Shown here: piece by piece, positions 16,469-25,409 of the stretch | How positions within the stretch are numbered: the stretch's first letter is position 1 | How the letters are laid out: each line of letters opens with the position of its first letter | Assembly (NCBI GenBank): GCA_009787385.1 | Contig: WRGC01000009.1 | Coordinates: forward strand, 1-59,299 | Direction: 5' to 3' | DNA: 59,299 nucleotides | From: Bacillota bacterium | GTDB taxonomy: Bacteria > Bacillota > Clostridia > Christensenellales > Pumilibacteraceae | The notes under the pieces: generated by a model | Database searches by the model: none | Told to the model about the DNA's origin: nothing | What the model saw: only the letters and a program-made list of their open reading frames with translations | Position numbers and translations under genes: made by a program

Positions 16469-17628
16469 AATTTATCACGGCGTTGTTTCAAAAATTTTAT
16501 TACTCTTTTGGGCATCATGCCTTTTATATTATCTCTAAGTTTGTCTTGCTTCATTTTTCTCAACATTGCTTTTTGCAATTGACAATTAGTAATATTGGTA
16601 TTACAAAAAACTGAGCAAAATTTTTTTGCTTGACTATGTCCAAACTTTGCAACTATAAGTGCGTTATAGACAATGTCTTGTGTATAAACAAGTTCTAGTT
16701 TTGCTATATTGATTATATCCAATGCTTGTTGTATACTACATTTTATTTCAACTTTTTCTACTCTCAAAAAAATTGCCTGTCTACTAAATATCATAGCAAA
16801 AATTCTACACAACGCTATATAATTTGCTATTGGAGAATTATGTTGTTTTACAAAATCTAAGCAACACTTTGACATATGTACATTATTGATATACATATTG
16901 TCAATAATTTTTTGAGTCATTATACTATTAGTTCTAATCCTATAATGATAGTATGGCTCGTCCTTATAATATACTATTTTAGTACACAATGTCAACCACA
17001 AAAATACAACAATATCTTCATACAATATTCTTTGTACAAATTTCAAATTATTTTTTATCAAAAATTCTTTTCTAAAAATTAAGGTAGTAGCTCCACCAAA
17101 CTCAGGGGCTATTTGCTTCAACAATATATCTATTTGTTCTTTACTATCAAAGACCAGAATATCATTTCCAAATGGGCTATCAACTACTCTACAATCCAAT
17201 GTTGACTTATCGCCCATATAATAAAAAAGTGAATTGTACCCATAATTCTCATATATTCTCAACGAGTCAAAAAGGAATACATCTACTTCAAGTTGTTGTA
17301 AGATACAAATAATTTTTGACAAGCAACCATCTTGAATTTTGTCATCACTATCTACAAACCAAATATACTTGCCCAATGCCTCCTTCAAACCAACATTTCT
17401 AGCCCCGCCAGCTCCTATATTTTGGTCATAACCTATTATTCTAATTCTTTTATCTTTTTGTGCAAATTGTTCTACTATTTGACTACTATTGTCTTGTCCA
17501 CAATCATCTATCAACAAGACTTCTATATCTTCATCTTTTTGAGCAATAACACTTTGTATACACTGTGCTATGTACTTTTGTACATTGTAAAATGGAATTA
17601 TAATTGACAAGTTTATGGGATTGTACAT
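16465..17628 (-). CDS. Family 2 glycosyltransferase (paralogue of the next gene)
   Basis: A 387-residue GT2 enzyme starting MYNPINLSIIIPFYNVQKYI, with LLIDDCGQDNS, GAGGARNVG and WFVDSDDK. The frame extends to 17667, but the ATG at 17628 is preferred because it leaves a one-base gap after the upstream stop and puts the GT2 core at its usual distance from the N-terminus. The C-terminus is GMMPKRVIKFLKQRRDKL, another variant of the shared basic tail. Confidence 0.9.
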   Translation of the reverse strand: MYNPINLSIIIPFYNVQKYIAQCIQSVIAQKDEDIEVLLIDDCGQDNSSQIVEQFAQKDKRIRIIGYDQNIGAGGARNVGLKEALGKYIWFVDSDDKIQDGCLSKIICILQQLEVDVFLFDSLRIYENYGYNSLFYYMGDKSTLDCRVVDSPFGNDILVFDSKEQIDILLKQIAPEFGGATTLIFRKEFLIKNNLKFVQRILYEDIVVFLWLTLCTKIVYYKDEPYYHYRIRTNSIMTQKIIDNMYINNVHMSKCCLDFVKQHNSPIANYIALCRIFAMIFSRQAIFLRVEKVEIKCSIQQALDIINIAKLELVYTQDIVYNALIVAKFGHSQAKKFCSVFCNTNITNCQLQKAMLRKMKQDKLRDNIKGMMPKRVIKFLKQRRDKL

Positions 17629-17629
17629 A

Positions 17630-18700
17630 CTAATTTCTCGTATCCTTTCTATCCTTTTGCTTACCAAAAAATATTCTCATAAGAAGTTTTCTTCTTTTAG
17701 AGCCTAATGGAAAAAAACAATTGACAAATCGTTTTAGCTTTTTATTATTTCTTATACCAGGTTTTTTTATAGATTTTTTCAATCTACTTATTAGCGTATC
17801 ATAAAAAGGAGTTTGTACTGCATATATCCAAAATTTTTGTCCCAACTCAACTTGAGGGTCTGCCCACGGCTTGGGATTGGCTGCATAATGTATCACAGCA
17901 AAATCTTGATTAGCATCATTGTATTGAGCATATATGTCTTGTGGAACAAACTCTTTTGCACTGTGTACATCTTTGTATCCAAACAAATGCCACCTTACAT
18001 AGTTCCATCTCAAATCCAAATACTTGACCTTGCCTTTAGTAGACATCATATAATTCAACAAATCTTGGTCTTGATATTGCCATTGCATAGTAGTTGCCAA
18101 ACTTAGTATTTCATCTACTACAAAATCTTGACGCATATTGTTGAGATTAAACAATATCAAACCTGCTTGAAAATAGTTTGATATGTCATCTAATTGCAAT
18201 CTTTGTTTTACATATTTGTTAAATCCTACAATACAATTTTTGTTGTAATGAGCTATTATTGCAACATCTCTACACGCCGCCAAATGATATTCTTTTATAT
18301 CTATATCAAACAGTTTTGATACATCATCTTGACAAATCATGTCACAATCCATATACAATGCTACATCATAATGCGCAAGTATATCTTGCATAAAAAGTCT
18401 ATAATATGTCTCTACTGTAAGTTGTCTTGGAGTTTGCAAGCCTTTCAACTTAGATATAAATTCACTAACATCAAAGAATCTTATGTTAATGTTGTTGCAA
18501 CAAACTTGATTGACAAGCTCTTGTTGATTTTCTTGACTTATATCCCTTGTCAAAACTATTATGTCATAAAAGTTGCTTGTATTGGTGTGAGCTTTGATTG
18601 ATTGCAAAAGGGTTGATAAATAAGGAACATAAAAATTGTTTGCCGCCAACACTATTGCATTTGGTTGTTCAAAAAATGGTATTGGTAAGTCTTTTTGCAT
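17630..18700 (-). CDS. Family 8-type glycosyltransferase
   Basis: A 356-residue GT8 protein with NAIVLAANNFYVPYLSTLLQ at the N-terminus, the DxD site LYMDCDMICQDDVSKLFD near residue 115 and HYAANPKPW near residue 275. It is less similar to the other two GT8 proteins than they are to each other. The C-terminus is a basic stretch (FVNCFFPLGSKRRKLLMRIF). It starts seven bases after the previous gene in the same cluster. Confidence 0.88.
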   Translation of the reverse strand: MQKDLPIPFFEQPNAIVLAANNFYVPYLSTLLQSIKAHTNTSNFYDIIVLTRDISQENQQELVNQVCCNNINIRFFDVSEFISKLKGLQTPRQLTVETYYRLFMQDILAHYDVALYMDCDMICQDDVSKLFDIDIKEYHLAACRDVAIIAHYNKNCIVGFNKYVKQRLQLDDISNYFQAGLILFNLNNMRQDFVVDEILSLATTMQWQYQDQDLLNYMMSTKGKVKYLDLRWNYVRWHLFGYKDVHSAKEFVPQDIYAQYNDANQDFAVIHYAANPKPWADPQVELGQKFWIYAVQTPFYDTLISRLKKSIKKPGIRNNKKLKRFVNCFFPLGSKRRKLLMRIFFGKQKDRKDTRN

Positions 18701-18707
18701 CTTATAA

Positions 18708-19796
18708 TTAGATAAACTTTTTTATAAATCTTATCATAAATTTAGGTAATAAAGCCTTTAAAAACAACTTTATTTTCACCTTAAACTTAAAAAAGAATTT
18801 TACTAGACCGTATGGAACAAAAAATAAAATAAACTTGATTAAGAAATTTAAAATCCATCTAAATACATTGATTGTATTTGTTTTTATGTTCCAACCAATC
18901 TCTTTTGCATACTCTCTATATTTAGCAGAAAGCAACTCCGTCCCGCCATTCCAAGGTTTTATACCCCCAGCATAATGAATTATTGCCGGCTCAAAATCTT
19001 TACCACTATTGCCATCATAATACAAACTCCTAAAATTAGCTTGCAAAACCAAGTTTTGTTTGTCACATTTGTCTAATACAAAATTGTTTGAAACATTGTA
19101 TTTCCAATCCAAATAAACTCTACTATCAACGCCATCTTGCCACGCAAGAATATTGAGAGCATCTTGGTCAGGACATGAAAAATTGATATCTCCAATATTT
19201 TGAGCAACAAAGTTCATCGCCCTATCCAACCAATTGTGTTGTATCCAATACTTGTTGTTTATTATCATTACACCTGAGTTGGTGTAATGAGTTTGATTAT
19301 CCAATATATCAAATCCAATTTTATCAAAAAACTCAAACCTAGATTGCATGTCTCTACAAACCAACACATTCCACTTATAACTATACAATCTCTTTTCACT
19401 ACAGGCGGCATATGCCTTTCCATCTACATTTGTATCAAAAAGTTGCGTTAAATCAGATAGCACCATTGTATCACTATCCAAATATATTAGCTTGTCTAAA
19501 TTTGGCAAAAGTTTTGGTATAAACAATCTAAAAAAAGCTTCTCTACCAAAACGCCCTATCAATGGTATACTGTTGTAATCACTATCACTTACAAAAATTA
19601 TTTGCAAATCAGTCAAATTTGTATGACTACGCAAAACACTGTCTATAAATTTTATATCACTATCTTTTAAATCATGTGTTATAACAAAAAAGCTATACTT
19701 TGTACTTTGTTTGGCATTCTTAAGCGCTGAATACATTACCACAGTAGCTTGCTTGGTATATGCACTGTTGATAGCTAATACAATAGGTATTTGCAA
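18708..19796 (-). CDS. Family 8-type glycosyltransferase, first gene of the cluster
   Basis: A GT8 enzyme of 362 residues with LIYLDSDTMVLSDLTQLF as the DxD region and HYAGGIKPW later. I choose the TTG at 19796: a GGGGGA ribosome site stands just before it, and from there the protein aligns with the start of its paralogue at 13382-14413. The frame is open to 19847, but that stretch falls in a palindrome. The C-terminus carries two versions of the shared tail (FVPYGLVKFFFKFK and LLPKFMIRFIKKFI). Confidence 0.87.
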   Translation of the reverse strand: MQIPIVLAINSAYTKQATVVMYSALKNAKQSTKYSFFVITHDLKDSDIKFIDSVLRSHTNLTDLQIIFVSDSDYNSIPLIGRFGREAFFRLFIPKLLPNLDKLIYLDSDTMVLSDLTQLFDTNVDGKAYAACSEKRLYSYKWNVLVCRDMQSRFEFFDKIGFDILDNQTHYTNSGVMIINNKYWIQHNWLDRAMNFVAQNIGDINFSCPDQDALNILAWQDGVDSRVYLDWKYNVSNNFVLDKCDKQNLVLQANFRSLYYDGNSGKDFEPAIIHYAGGIKPWNGGTELLSAKYREYAKEIGWNIKTNTINVFRWILNFLIKFILFFVPYGLVKFFFKFKVKIKLFLKALLPKFMIRFIKKFI

Positions 19797-19836
19797 ATTT
19801 CCCCCAAACAATATTATTTCATACAATATACCAACA

Positions 19837-19867
19837 CAATTGTGCAATAAAATTTATTGCACAATTG
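19837..19867. promoter_or_regulatory. 31-bp near-perfect palindrome upstream of the glycosyltransferase cluster
   Basis: Two perfect 15-base arms (19837-19851 and 19853-19867) around one central base. It lies about 40 bases before the first cluster gene and 38 bases after the VOC gene. No T run follows it on either strand, so an operator is more likely than a terminator. Confidence 0.5.
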
Positions 19868-19905
19868 AAAAGTATTTAAAATAAAACTAAGCTAATTCAA
19901 CAATG

Positions 19906-20400
19906 CTATGCTCTTGCTCGCATACTAGAAGAAGTATCTATACTTATGCCTTCTTGCTGTTTTCTACATATTGACCACACAAAACCAAACGGATCTTTTA
20001 TATTGCAAAACTGCATTCCATCTTCTGACATCAATATTGGATTTTGATTTGTAGAAGGGGATACAATTTCTCCCCCCATCTCCAAAGCTTTTTGTATACA
20101 CTTTTCTACACCACTTACCAATTTTGGAGTGCAACTAGTAGGGGTAACATCCCACTCTAGCACATCATCCAATTCTACTTTAAAACACAAAGGGACTCCA
20201 CCCAAAGACAATGGCGACTTAAAACCCAATTGAGTGTTTTCATCAGCTATAGCAAAGTTGATATTATTGATTTTTAGTCTAGCACTCTTGTATCCAGACT
20301 CTACATTAAAGTTCTTTTGTACTACGGTAGCCCCAAATACCACACGATAAAACTCCAAGGATACTTCACAATCAGGGACAAAAATATTTGCAGAAAACAT
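19906..20400 (-). CDS. VOC (glyoxalase/PhnB-like) family protein
   Basis: A 164-residue protein with the vicinal-oxygen-chelate pattern: MFSANIFVPDCEVSLEFYRVVFGA at the N-terminus and GMQFCNIKDPFGFVWSICRK near the C-terminus, as in PhnB/YdcE-type proteins. The substrate is unknown; metal ligands of true glyoxalase I are not obvious. Its promoter has the -10 box ending six bases from the ATG, so the mRNA is predicted to be leaderless. It stands alone between the glycosyltransferase cluster and repeat copy 3. Confidence 0.78.
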   Translation of the reverse strand: MFSANIFVPDCEVSLEFYRVVFGATVVQKNFNVESGYKSARLKINNINFAIADENTQLGFKSPLSLGGVPLCFKVELDDVLEWDVTPTSCTPKLVSGVEKCIQKALEMGGEIVSPSTNQNPILMSEDGMQFCNIKDPFGFVWSICRKQQEGISIDTSSSMRARA

Positions 20401-20406
20401 AGTTGT

Positions 20407-20436
20407 ATTATAGCATATAATACCAAATTATTACAA
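20407..20436 (-). promoter_or_regulatory. Promoter of the VOC gene, -10 six bases from the ATG
   Basis: Minus strand: TTGTAA at 20431-20436, 18-base spacer, TATAAT at 20407-20412, then ACAACT and the ATG at 20398-20400. This is the same geometry as at 11052 and 37268. Confidence 0.75.
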
Positions 20437-20540
20437 GTATATGACAACTAATTTTAAAAAAATAAATAAAAATTTTACAATTTTAGTAAATATTAAGTTG
20501 ATAATATATACAATTTTTGGTTGTATAAATTTATATATAA

Positions 20541-20736
20541 GAGTGTGAAAATAGAGAGCATTAAGATGGAAAAACTAAACACATAAAATAAAAACAACCT
20601 TAAAGCGTTCGGGGGTTTGGGGGGATTCGCAACCCCCCAAGTGCTTTTTTGGTTCTTTTTTGGCGTCAAAAAAGAATAATGCTGGTTTGGTTGAAAGTTT
20701 GTATTTTGTTGTTAATATAGCTAGTTGTACACTCTT
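20541..20736 (+). repeat. Dispersed intergenic element, copy 3 (forward)
   Basis: A near-complete copy. Ends GAGTGTGAAAATAG and TTGTACACTC. G/C hairpin GGGGGG, loop ATTCGCAA, CCCCCC, followed by AAGTGCTTTTTT; then TTCTTTTTTG, loop GCGT, CAAAAAAGAA. It serves as the family reference. Both flanking genes are on the opposite strand. Confidence 0.92.
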
Positions 20737-20783
20737 CTATTTTATTAAAAGAATTATATTTACTTTTATAACAAAACCATATT

Positions 20784-22145
20784 TTATTCACATACTACAC
20801 TTACAGTCACACGCCCTTCATCTTGCTTTGTGGTTACTCTACCTGTCATTTGCCTAGAATAAAGTCCTGCTACTTTGCCATTATAGAGAAATATGCCCGT
20901 CATATTGTTGTATGCATGTGTATGTGGAAGACCATCATCATCAAAATAAATATTTGTAGTCTTAAATGGAGTACAATACTCTTGCAACACATAGTCATTG
21001 TCAATATATTGATTTATTAGTTGCTCAAACTGCTCAGTTGTATAATCACCTCCTGTAGCAACACCTTGACTACCATATCTATCAGCAGGCTTAATTAGCC
21101 ATTTATCCTTGTTAGCAACAATTTCATCACAATCAAACTCACCAGAATTGAGCCTAATAGTATAAGGGATATGCTTGTCTACAAATTCGTTTTGCTCATC
21201 TGTCAACAGTTGCCTAGTATATGGCAGTCTCAATATCCTAAAAAAGTTTTTGTCGTGTATTATTTGTGTTCTAAAATGTCCAATTAGACATACGGCATCG
21301 TGCTTTACACCTTCCAAGAATTGTTGAATACTATCCAATTTTTGCATACACTCACTAGTAACCGCACGCCTATATATAGCGTCAACAACAACACCACTAC
21401 TATCTCGCAAATACTCACCATCATACTCAAGTGTAGTTATATCTGATATTATTGCATCATATCCATGTCTCTCAAAAGCTTGTCTAAATACTTCAAACTC
21501 ACTCTTTGTCCCTATATCCAAAAAGTCAACTATAGCCAACACAGGTTTTTGTGGCTTGTCCCAACCTTTTTTATCCAAGTATTCGTCATAAAGTTCTGTA
21601 AAACTTTGTACCCAACTATCAAACAACTCAAATCTATGCAATTGCTTGTCTTGAAAAAAAGTTTTCCAAAGCTTTGTGTTTTTCCAAGCATTGCCAATCT
21701 CCCTATCTTCGTTCATAGCACTTGCTCCGTCAGCATTAAGTTCGCAAAACTTGAAATCCAAGGTTTGTTCATTCAAAAATATATCACATCTAGCAATAGG
21801 CAAATTTCTGCTATACCCACTCTCTAACAAGATAAGTTCTTCAAGCTCTGCTTCAAATTCAAACAATCTTCTAAACTCTGGGTCTATCATATATTGTGAT
21901 ATAGATTTATCCAAAATAGAATCCAATATTTTCATAGAGTTGACTATATGCTCAAGAGCAACTGCATCAAAAATCTTTGGTATTGCCATAAAGGACAGTC
22001 GCCCTCTAGTAAAAATAGCACTGCTACCCTTGATGTATTCTACGGCTTCCTTAAATCCTGCCATAGCTATCTCAGGATTTTGTTGTATATGTTTTAAAAA
22101 CTCACTGTTGAGTTGTACCATCTTGTTCATATATAAATTAATCAT
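20784..22145 (-). CDS. ATP-grasp ligase, glutathionylspermidine synthase-like
   Basis: A 453-residue protein with features of an ATP-grasp enzyme: FKFCELNADGASAMNE (131-146) and the ATP-binding KWLIKPADRYGSQGV (348-362) followed by YVLQEYCTPF. The order recalls the synthase domain of glutathionylspermidine synthase and circularly permuted ATP-grasp proteins. Such enzymes join a carboxylate to an amine with ATP. It lies 164 bases downstream of a glutamate-cysteine ligase gene on the same strand, so gamma-glutamylcysteine is a plausible substrate. The acceptor is unknown; glycine, a polyamine or another amine are all possible. Start is the ATG at 22145, or 22130 in frame; neither has a good ribosome site. 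Confidence 0.68.
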   Translation of the reverse strand: MINLYMNKMVQLNSEFLKHIQQNPEIAMAGFKEAVEYIKGSSAIFTRGRLSFMAIPKIFDAVALEHIVNSMKILDSILDKSISQYMIDPEFRRLFEFEAELEELILLESGYSRNLPIARCDIFLNEQTLDFKFCELNADGASAMNEDREIGNAWKNTKLWKTFFQDKQLHRFELFDSWVQSFTELYDEYLDKKGWDKPQKPVLAIVDFLDIGTKSEFEVFRQAFERHGYDAIISDITTLEYDGEYLRDSSGVVVDAIYRRAVTSECMQKLDSIQQFLEGVKHDAVCLIGHFRTQIIHDKNFFRILRLPYTRQLLTDEQNEFVDKHIPYTIRLNSGEFDCDEIVANKDKWLIKPADRYGSQGVATGGDYTTEQFEQLINQYIDNDYVLQEYCTPFKTTNIYFDDDGLPHTHAYNNMTGIFLYNGKVAGLYSRQMTGRVTTKQDEGRVTVSVVCE

Positions 22146-22309
22146 GTATATTAAATATAAATAACATATATAATTTTATTATCTCTCCTTTTCAAAATTT
22201 AATAAGTATAAAGAAAATGGCGCAAGATTGTCCCAACACCACAACTCTTATCAAAATTTTTATATTGACAACCAAAGTGCTATATTATTATTTTCATATT
22301 GCAACAGAT

Positions 22310-23560
22310 TTAACAACTATAGAGATGATTATCATTCATCAATAGATATTCTTTGTCTTCATCATCTCCCAAGCCAATCATTGCCAAATCGTACAATATT
22401 TTTGTCCACTCTTGCACAGTTTTGCCATACACAATCCCATTTTTTCCATATTGTTTGATTTGAATAAGACCATCTTGAGCTGATTTGGTATCACAATTCT
22501 TTAGCATTTCCAAAAGAGTTTTTATATTATTTTGATTGTAAAATATACCCTTTAATAGCGTTGTATAATTTAATGCCCTATCTATAGGTAAACTATCAGC
22601 CACTCTCATCTCTATATATCTCTTGACTCTTACAAAATTAAAGACCGTACTAAGGATATGTTCGCAATCCTCATCTGTTATATCCCTATCTTGATAGCAC
22701 TCCCATGTAGTTTTGTCAGTTGGAATAAGTTCAGAATTTTGATTGTAGAACATTGGGTTTATGTTAAGTAGATATTCTGCATAATCTTCTAAACAAAATT
22801 TTTCTTTATCCAACACATTTGACACAAATCCCGACCGTTCTTTGTCAGTATTATCCCATATATCCATTCTTACCAATGGTGGGGCAGGTTTACCCTCAAA
22901 AGTAGGAGTATTGCTAGTTAAGTGTGCCATAATTGGCACTAACAAATTAGCCAATCTATACTTGTTGGCAAAGTCTACATTGTCTACAAAATCTACTGTC
23001 ACATGTGTAGCACTAGAACCACGCATCATTTGCAATCCCATCCCCCCCAAGTTGGCAAATCTTTCGTTCATGTGCATATATCTTGACTTAGGTAGCAATG
23101 ATATATCTTGTGCTTTTGCCGTTGGGTGATATCCAAATGTAACCAACTGATAGCCCAAATTGTCCAATATTGGAGACAACTCTCTATAAAATTTTTTGTA
23201 CTCAATATCTATATCCTTTACACTACCAAATTCTCCTATAGATACTTCAAATTGAGCACCAGGTTCTAAAGTCACTATTACATTTGGTCTTGTAAGTCCA
23301 ATAAGATATTCTCCAGAATAATGACTCTCCTCATAAAAAGGAATAAGTTGTTTTAAAATAAATTCTATACCATTTTCTTCATAAAAATCTACCATCTCTA
23401 GACTATTTTTTTTTACTACAAAATGCTCCAACTCTAGTCCCAACAATTGCTTTGTGGACAAATCATTCAAAAAATAATTTAGCAATTTCTTCTTTAATCT
23501 ATTGTATTTATAATTAGAATCATTTTCTATACTATCATTGTTTGTATTTGATTTACTCAT
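22310..23560 (-). CDS. Glutamate-cysteine ligase (GCS2/plant-type)
   Basis: The enzyme makes gamma-glutamylcysteine from glutamate and cysteine with ATP. The 416-residue protein has LGLELEHF (40-47), TLEPGAQFEVS (97-107), GYHPTA (143-148) and PKSRYMHM (157-164), the motif series of plant and alphaproteobacterial GCS2-type ligases and of EgtA. Many Clostridia lack this step or use the fused GshF; a separate GCS2-type enzyme next to an ATP-grasp gene is unusual. It follows the hinT gene of the heat-shock operon by 94 bases on the same strand, but may have its own promoter. Confidence 0.85.
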   Translation of the reverse strand: MSKSNTNNDSIENDSNYKYNRLKKKLLNYFLNDLSTKQLLGLELEHFVVKKNSLEMVDFYEENGIEFILKQLIPFYEESHYSGEYLIGLTRPNVIVTLEPGAQFEVSIGEFGSVKDIDIEYKKFYRELSPILDNLGYQLVTFGYHPTAKAQDISLLPKSRYMHMNERFANLGGMGLQMMRGSSATHVTVDFVDNVDFANKYRLANLLVPIMAHLTSNTPTFEGKPAPPLVRMDIWDNTDKERSGFVSNVLDKEKFCLEDYAEYLLNINPMFYNQNSELIPTDKTTWECYQDRDITDEDCEHILSTVFNFVRVKRYIEMRVADSLPIDRALNYTTLLKGIFYNQNNIKTLLEMLKNCDTKSAQDGLIQIKQYGKNGIVYGKTVQEWTKILYDLAMIGLGDDEDKEYLLMNDNHLYSC

Positions 23561-23654
23561 ATATATTTTTTTAGTGATACCTTTTAGATTATGTTAGAAT
23601 ATATTGTATCAATGAAATTGTGATTATTTTTCAATGCTTTAATATCCTACAAAA

Positions 23655-24017
23655 CTAAAAGTCACCAAACTGCTTTCCACCCAAAATATGCACATGATAG
23701 TGCCATACAGATTGCCCTGCTCCCTTGCCTTGATTGACAATTAATCTATAATCAACCAAATCCAATTGCTCTTTTATGGTAGATATCTTCTTCAACATTC
23801 TACCTACTATTTGGGACTGATAATAATCTGCATCTTCCATAGTTACAAAATGAGATTTTGGGATTGCCAAATAGTGCAGTGGAGCTCTTGGGTGCAAATC
23901 TTTTATAATTGCAAAATCACCGTCTTGATAAAGAAGTGTAGCAGGTATTTCACCTTTAATAATTTTGCAAAATATGCAATTGTCAACTGTAACTGTGTTA
24001 TCTATAGTGTGTTTCAT
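23655..24017 (-). CDS. HIT family nucleotide-binding hydrolase (HinT-like)
   Basis: A 120-residue HIT protein: CIFCKIIKGEIPATLLYQD at the N-terminus and the histidine triad HYHVHILGG at 107-115. HinT-type enzymes hydrolyse nucleoside phosphoramidates such as AMP-lysine. It starts one base after mtaB ends, in the usual Bacillota order after mtaB. Confidence 0.92.
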   Translation of the reverse strand: MKHTIDNTVTVDNCIFCKIIKGEIPATLLYQDGDFAIIKDLHPRAPLHYLAIPKSHFVTMEDADYYQSQIVGRMLKKISTIKEQLDLVDYRLIVNQGKGAGQSVWHYHVHILGGKQFGDF

Positions 24018-24018
24018 A

Positions 24019-25395
24019 TCAATCTTTAGTTATCAATTCTCCTACAAGCCAATCTTTTTCTATTTTGACTATTTTGACAGTAGATATGCTATTTGGTTGT
24101 GCATTATCACAAACTACTTTGCAATAATTGCGAGTATATCCTGATGGACAACTTCCATCAGATGCATTTTCAAACACTACTTCGTGGATTAAGCCAACTT
24201 GTTTGGTTAAAAATTTTTGCCTATTATACTCAATCCTTTTTTGCAATCTTTCAAATCTCTCATCTACTATAGACTTAGGCAACTGTGGCAAGCGAGATGC
24301 CACAGTACTAGGTCTAGGACTAAACTTAAAAGAATGTACATCACTAAATCCTACACGGTCTACTATATCTAAAGTATTTTCAAAATCATGCTCAGTCTCT
24401 GTTGGATATCCTACAATAATATCTGTAGTGATAGCACTATTATCCCCCATTATTCTTCTAATAAGTTCAACTTTATCTTCAAATTCTACTATTGTATACT
24501 TGCGATTCATAGCTCGCAATACCTTGTCGCTTCCACTTTGCAATGATAAATGAAAATGATTGCAACCGTTATTGCGTACCATAGCGTCTAACAATGACAC
24601 ATCTATGGCATTGCACTCTATACTACTAAGCCTAATTCTAGCGTCTGTCTGTATGCGTTCAACAAGTCCCGCCAAAGTACTATTGTTGTCTCTACCATAT
24701 GCCGTAATGTTGATACCTGTCAACACTATCTCATTGGTATTAGCTTGCAAAACATCATTTGCAATATCAATGACATCTCTACTTTTGCTACGACCTCTCA
24801 AATATGGTATTATACAAAAACTACAAAAATCATTGCAACCGTCTTGTATCTTTATGTGCTTTCTAGCTCTCTTTACTTTATTGACAACTTTTTTAGATAC
24901 CGTGCTATTAAAATGCGAATTGTGCTCAAAACTATGCATATTCACAATTGTAGACACTATATGATTTTTGTCAATAGCCCCTGCTATTACTTTAGCTCCG
25001 GCAAAATACTCATCTTTGCAATTAGCTACTGCACAACCACAAACATAGACTACAGCATTTGGATTAAGACTCTTTGCTCTTCTACATACTTGCCTAGACT
25101 TTCTATCTGCTTCTACTGTCACACTACAAGTATTGATGATATACACAGACGCAACTTGCATCAAGTCACTTGCCCTAATGCCAATTTTGCCAAATTGTGC
25201 AACTAGAGCTTCACCCTCACACTGATTTGTTTTGCAACCCAAAGAGTAGACTACTACATCTATACTAGTTTGGTCTCTTTTATATTGTATATCTTCTACA
25301 ATTGCTATAGGCTTTATATCATCTATACAACGATCCAACTCTATTGATTTTTCACATAAAGCTAAAGCACTTTGTATGTTATTTAAATTTGACAT
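24019..25395 (-). CDS. mtaB: tRNA (N6-threonylcarbamoyladenosine37) methylthiotransferase MtaB
   Basis: MtaB adds a methylthio group to t6A37 of tRNAs that read ANN codons. The 458-residue protein shows the three regions of the family: an N-terminal UPF0004 domain with YSLGCKTNQCEGEALV, the radical-SAM cluster CNDFCSFC (Cys-x3-Cys-x2-Cys), and a C-terminal TRAM-like segment. Gene order after rsmE confirms MtaB rather than MiaB. Confidence 0.93.
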   Translation of the reverse strand: MSNLNNIQSALALCEKSIELDRCIDDIKPIAIVEDIQYKRDQTSIDVVVYSLGCKTNQCEGEALVAQFGKIGIRASDLMQVASVYIINTCSVTVEADRKSRQVCRRAKSLNPNAVVYVCGCAVANCKDEYFAGAKVIAGAIDKNHIVSTIVNMHSFEHNSHFNSTVSKKVVNKVKRARKHIKIQDGCNDFCSFCIIPYLRGRSKSRDVIDIANDVLQANTNEIVLTGINITAYGRDNNSTLAGLVERIQTDARIRLSSIECNAIDVSLLDAMVRNNGCNHFHLSLQSGSDKVLRAMNRKYTIVEFEDKVELIRRIMGDNSAITTDIIVGYPTETEHDFENTLDIVDRVGFSDVHSFKFSPRPSTVASRLPQLPKSIVDERFERLQKRIEYNRQKFLTKQVGLIHEVVFENASDGSCPSGYTRNYCKVVCDNAQPNSISTVKIVKIEKDWLVGELITKD

Positions 25396-25409
25396 TATTA
25401 TATTAAAAA

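Larger units (their letters stand above)
20401..20783. other. Intergenic region, 383 bp
   Basis: Contains the promoter of the VOC gene (20407-20436) and repeat copy 3 (20541-20736). The rest (20437-20540 and 20737-20783) is AT-rich and holds nothing I can name. Confidence 0.7.

Noticed and set aside
20784..23560. GshF-type fusion split in two
   Set aside because: The ligase is of the GCS2/plant type, not the GshA type found in GshF, and the ATP-grasp protein has a different motif order.
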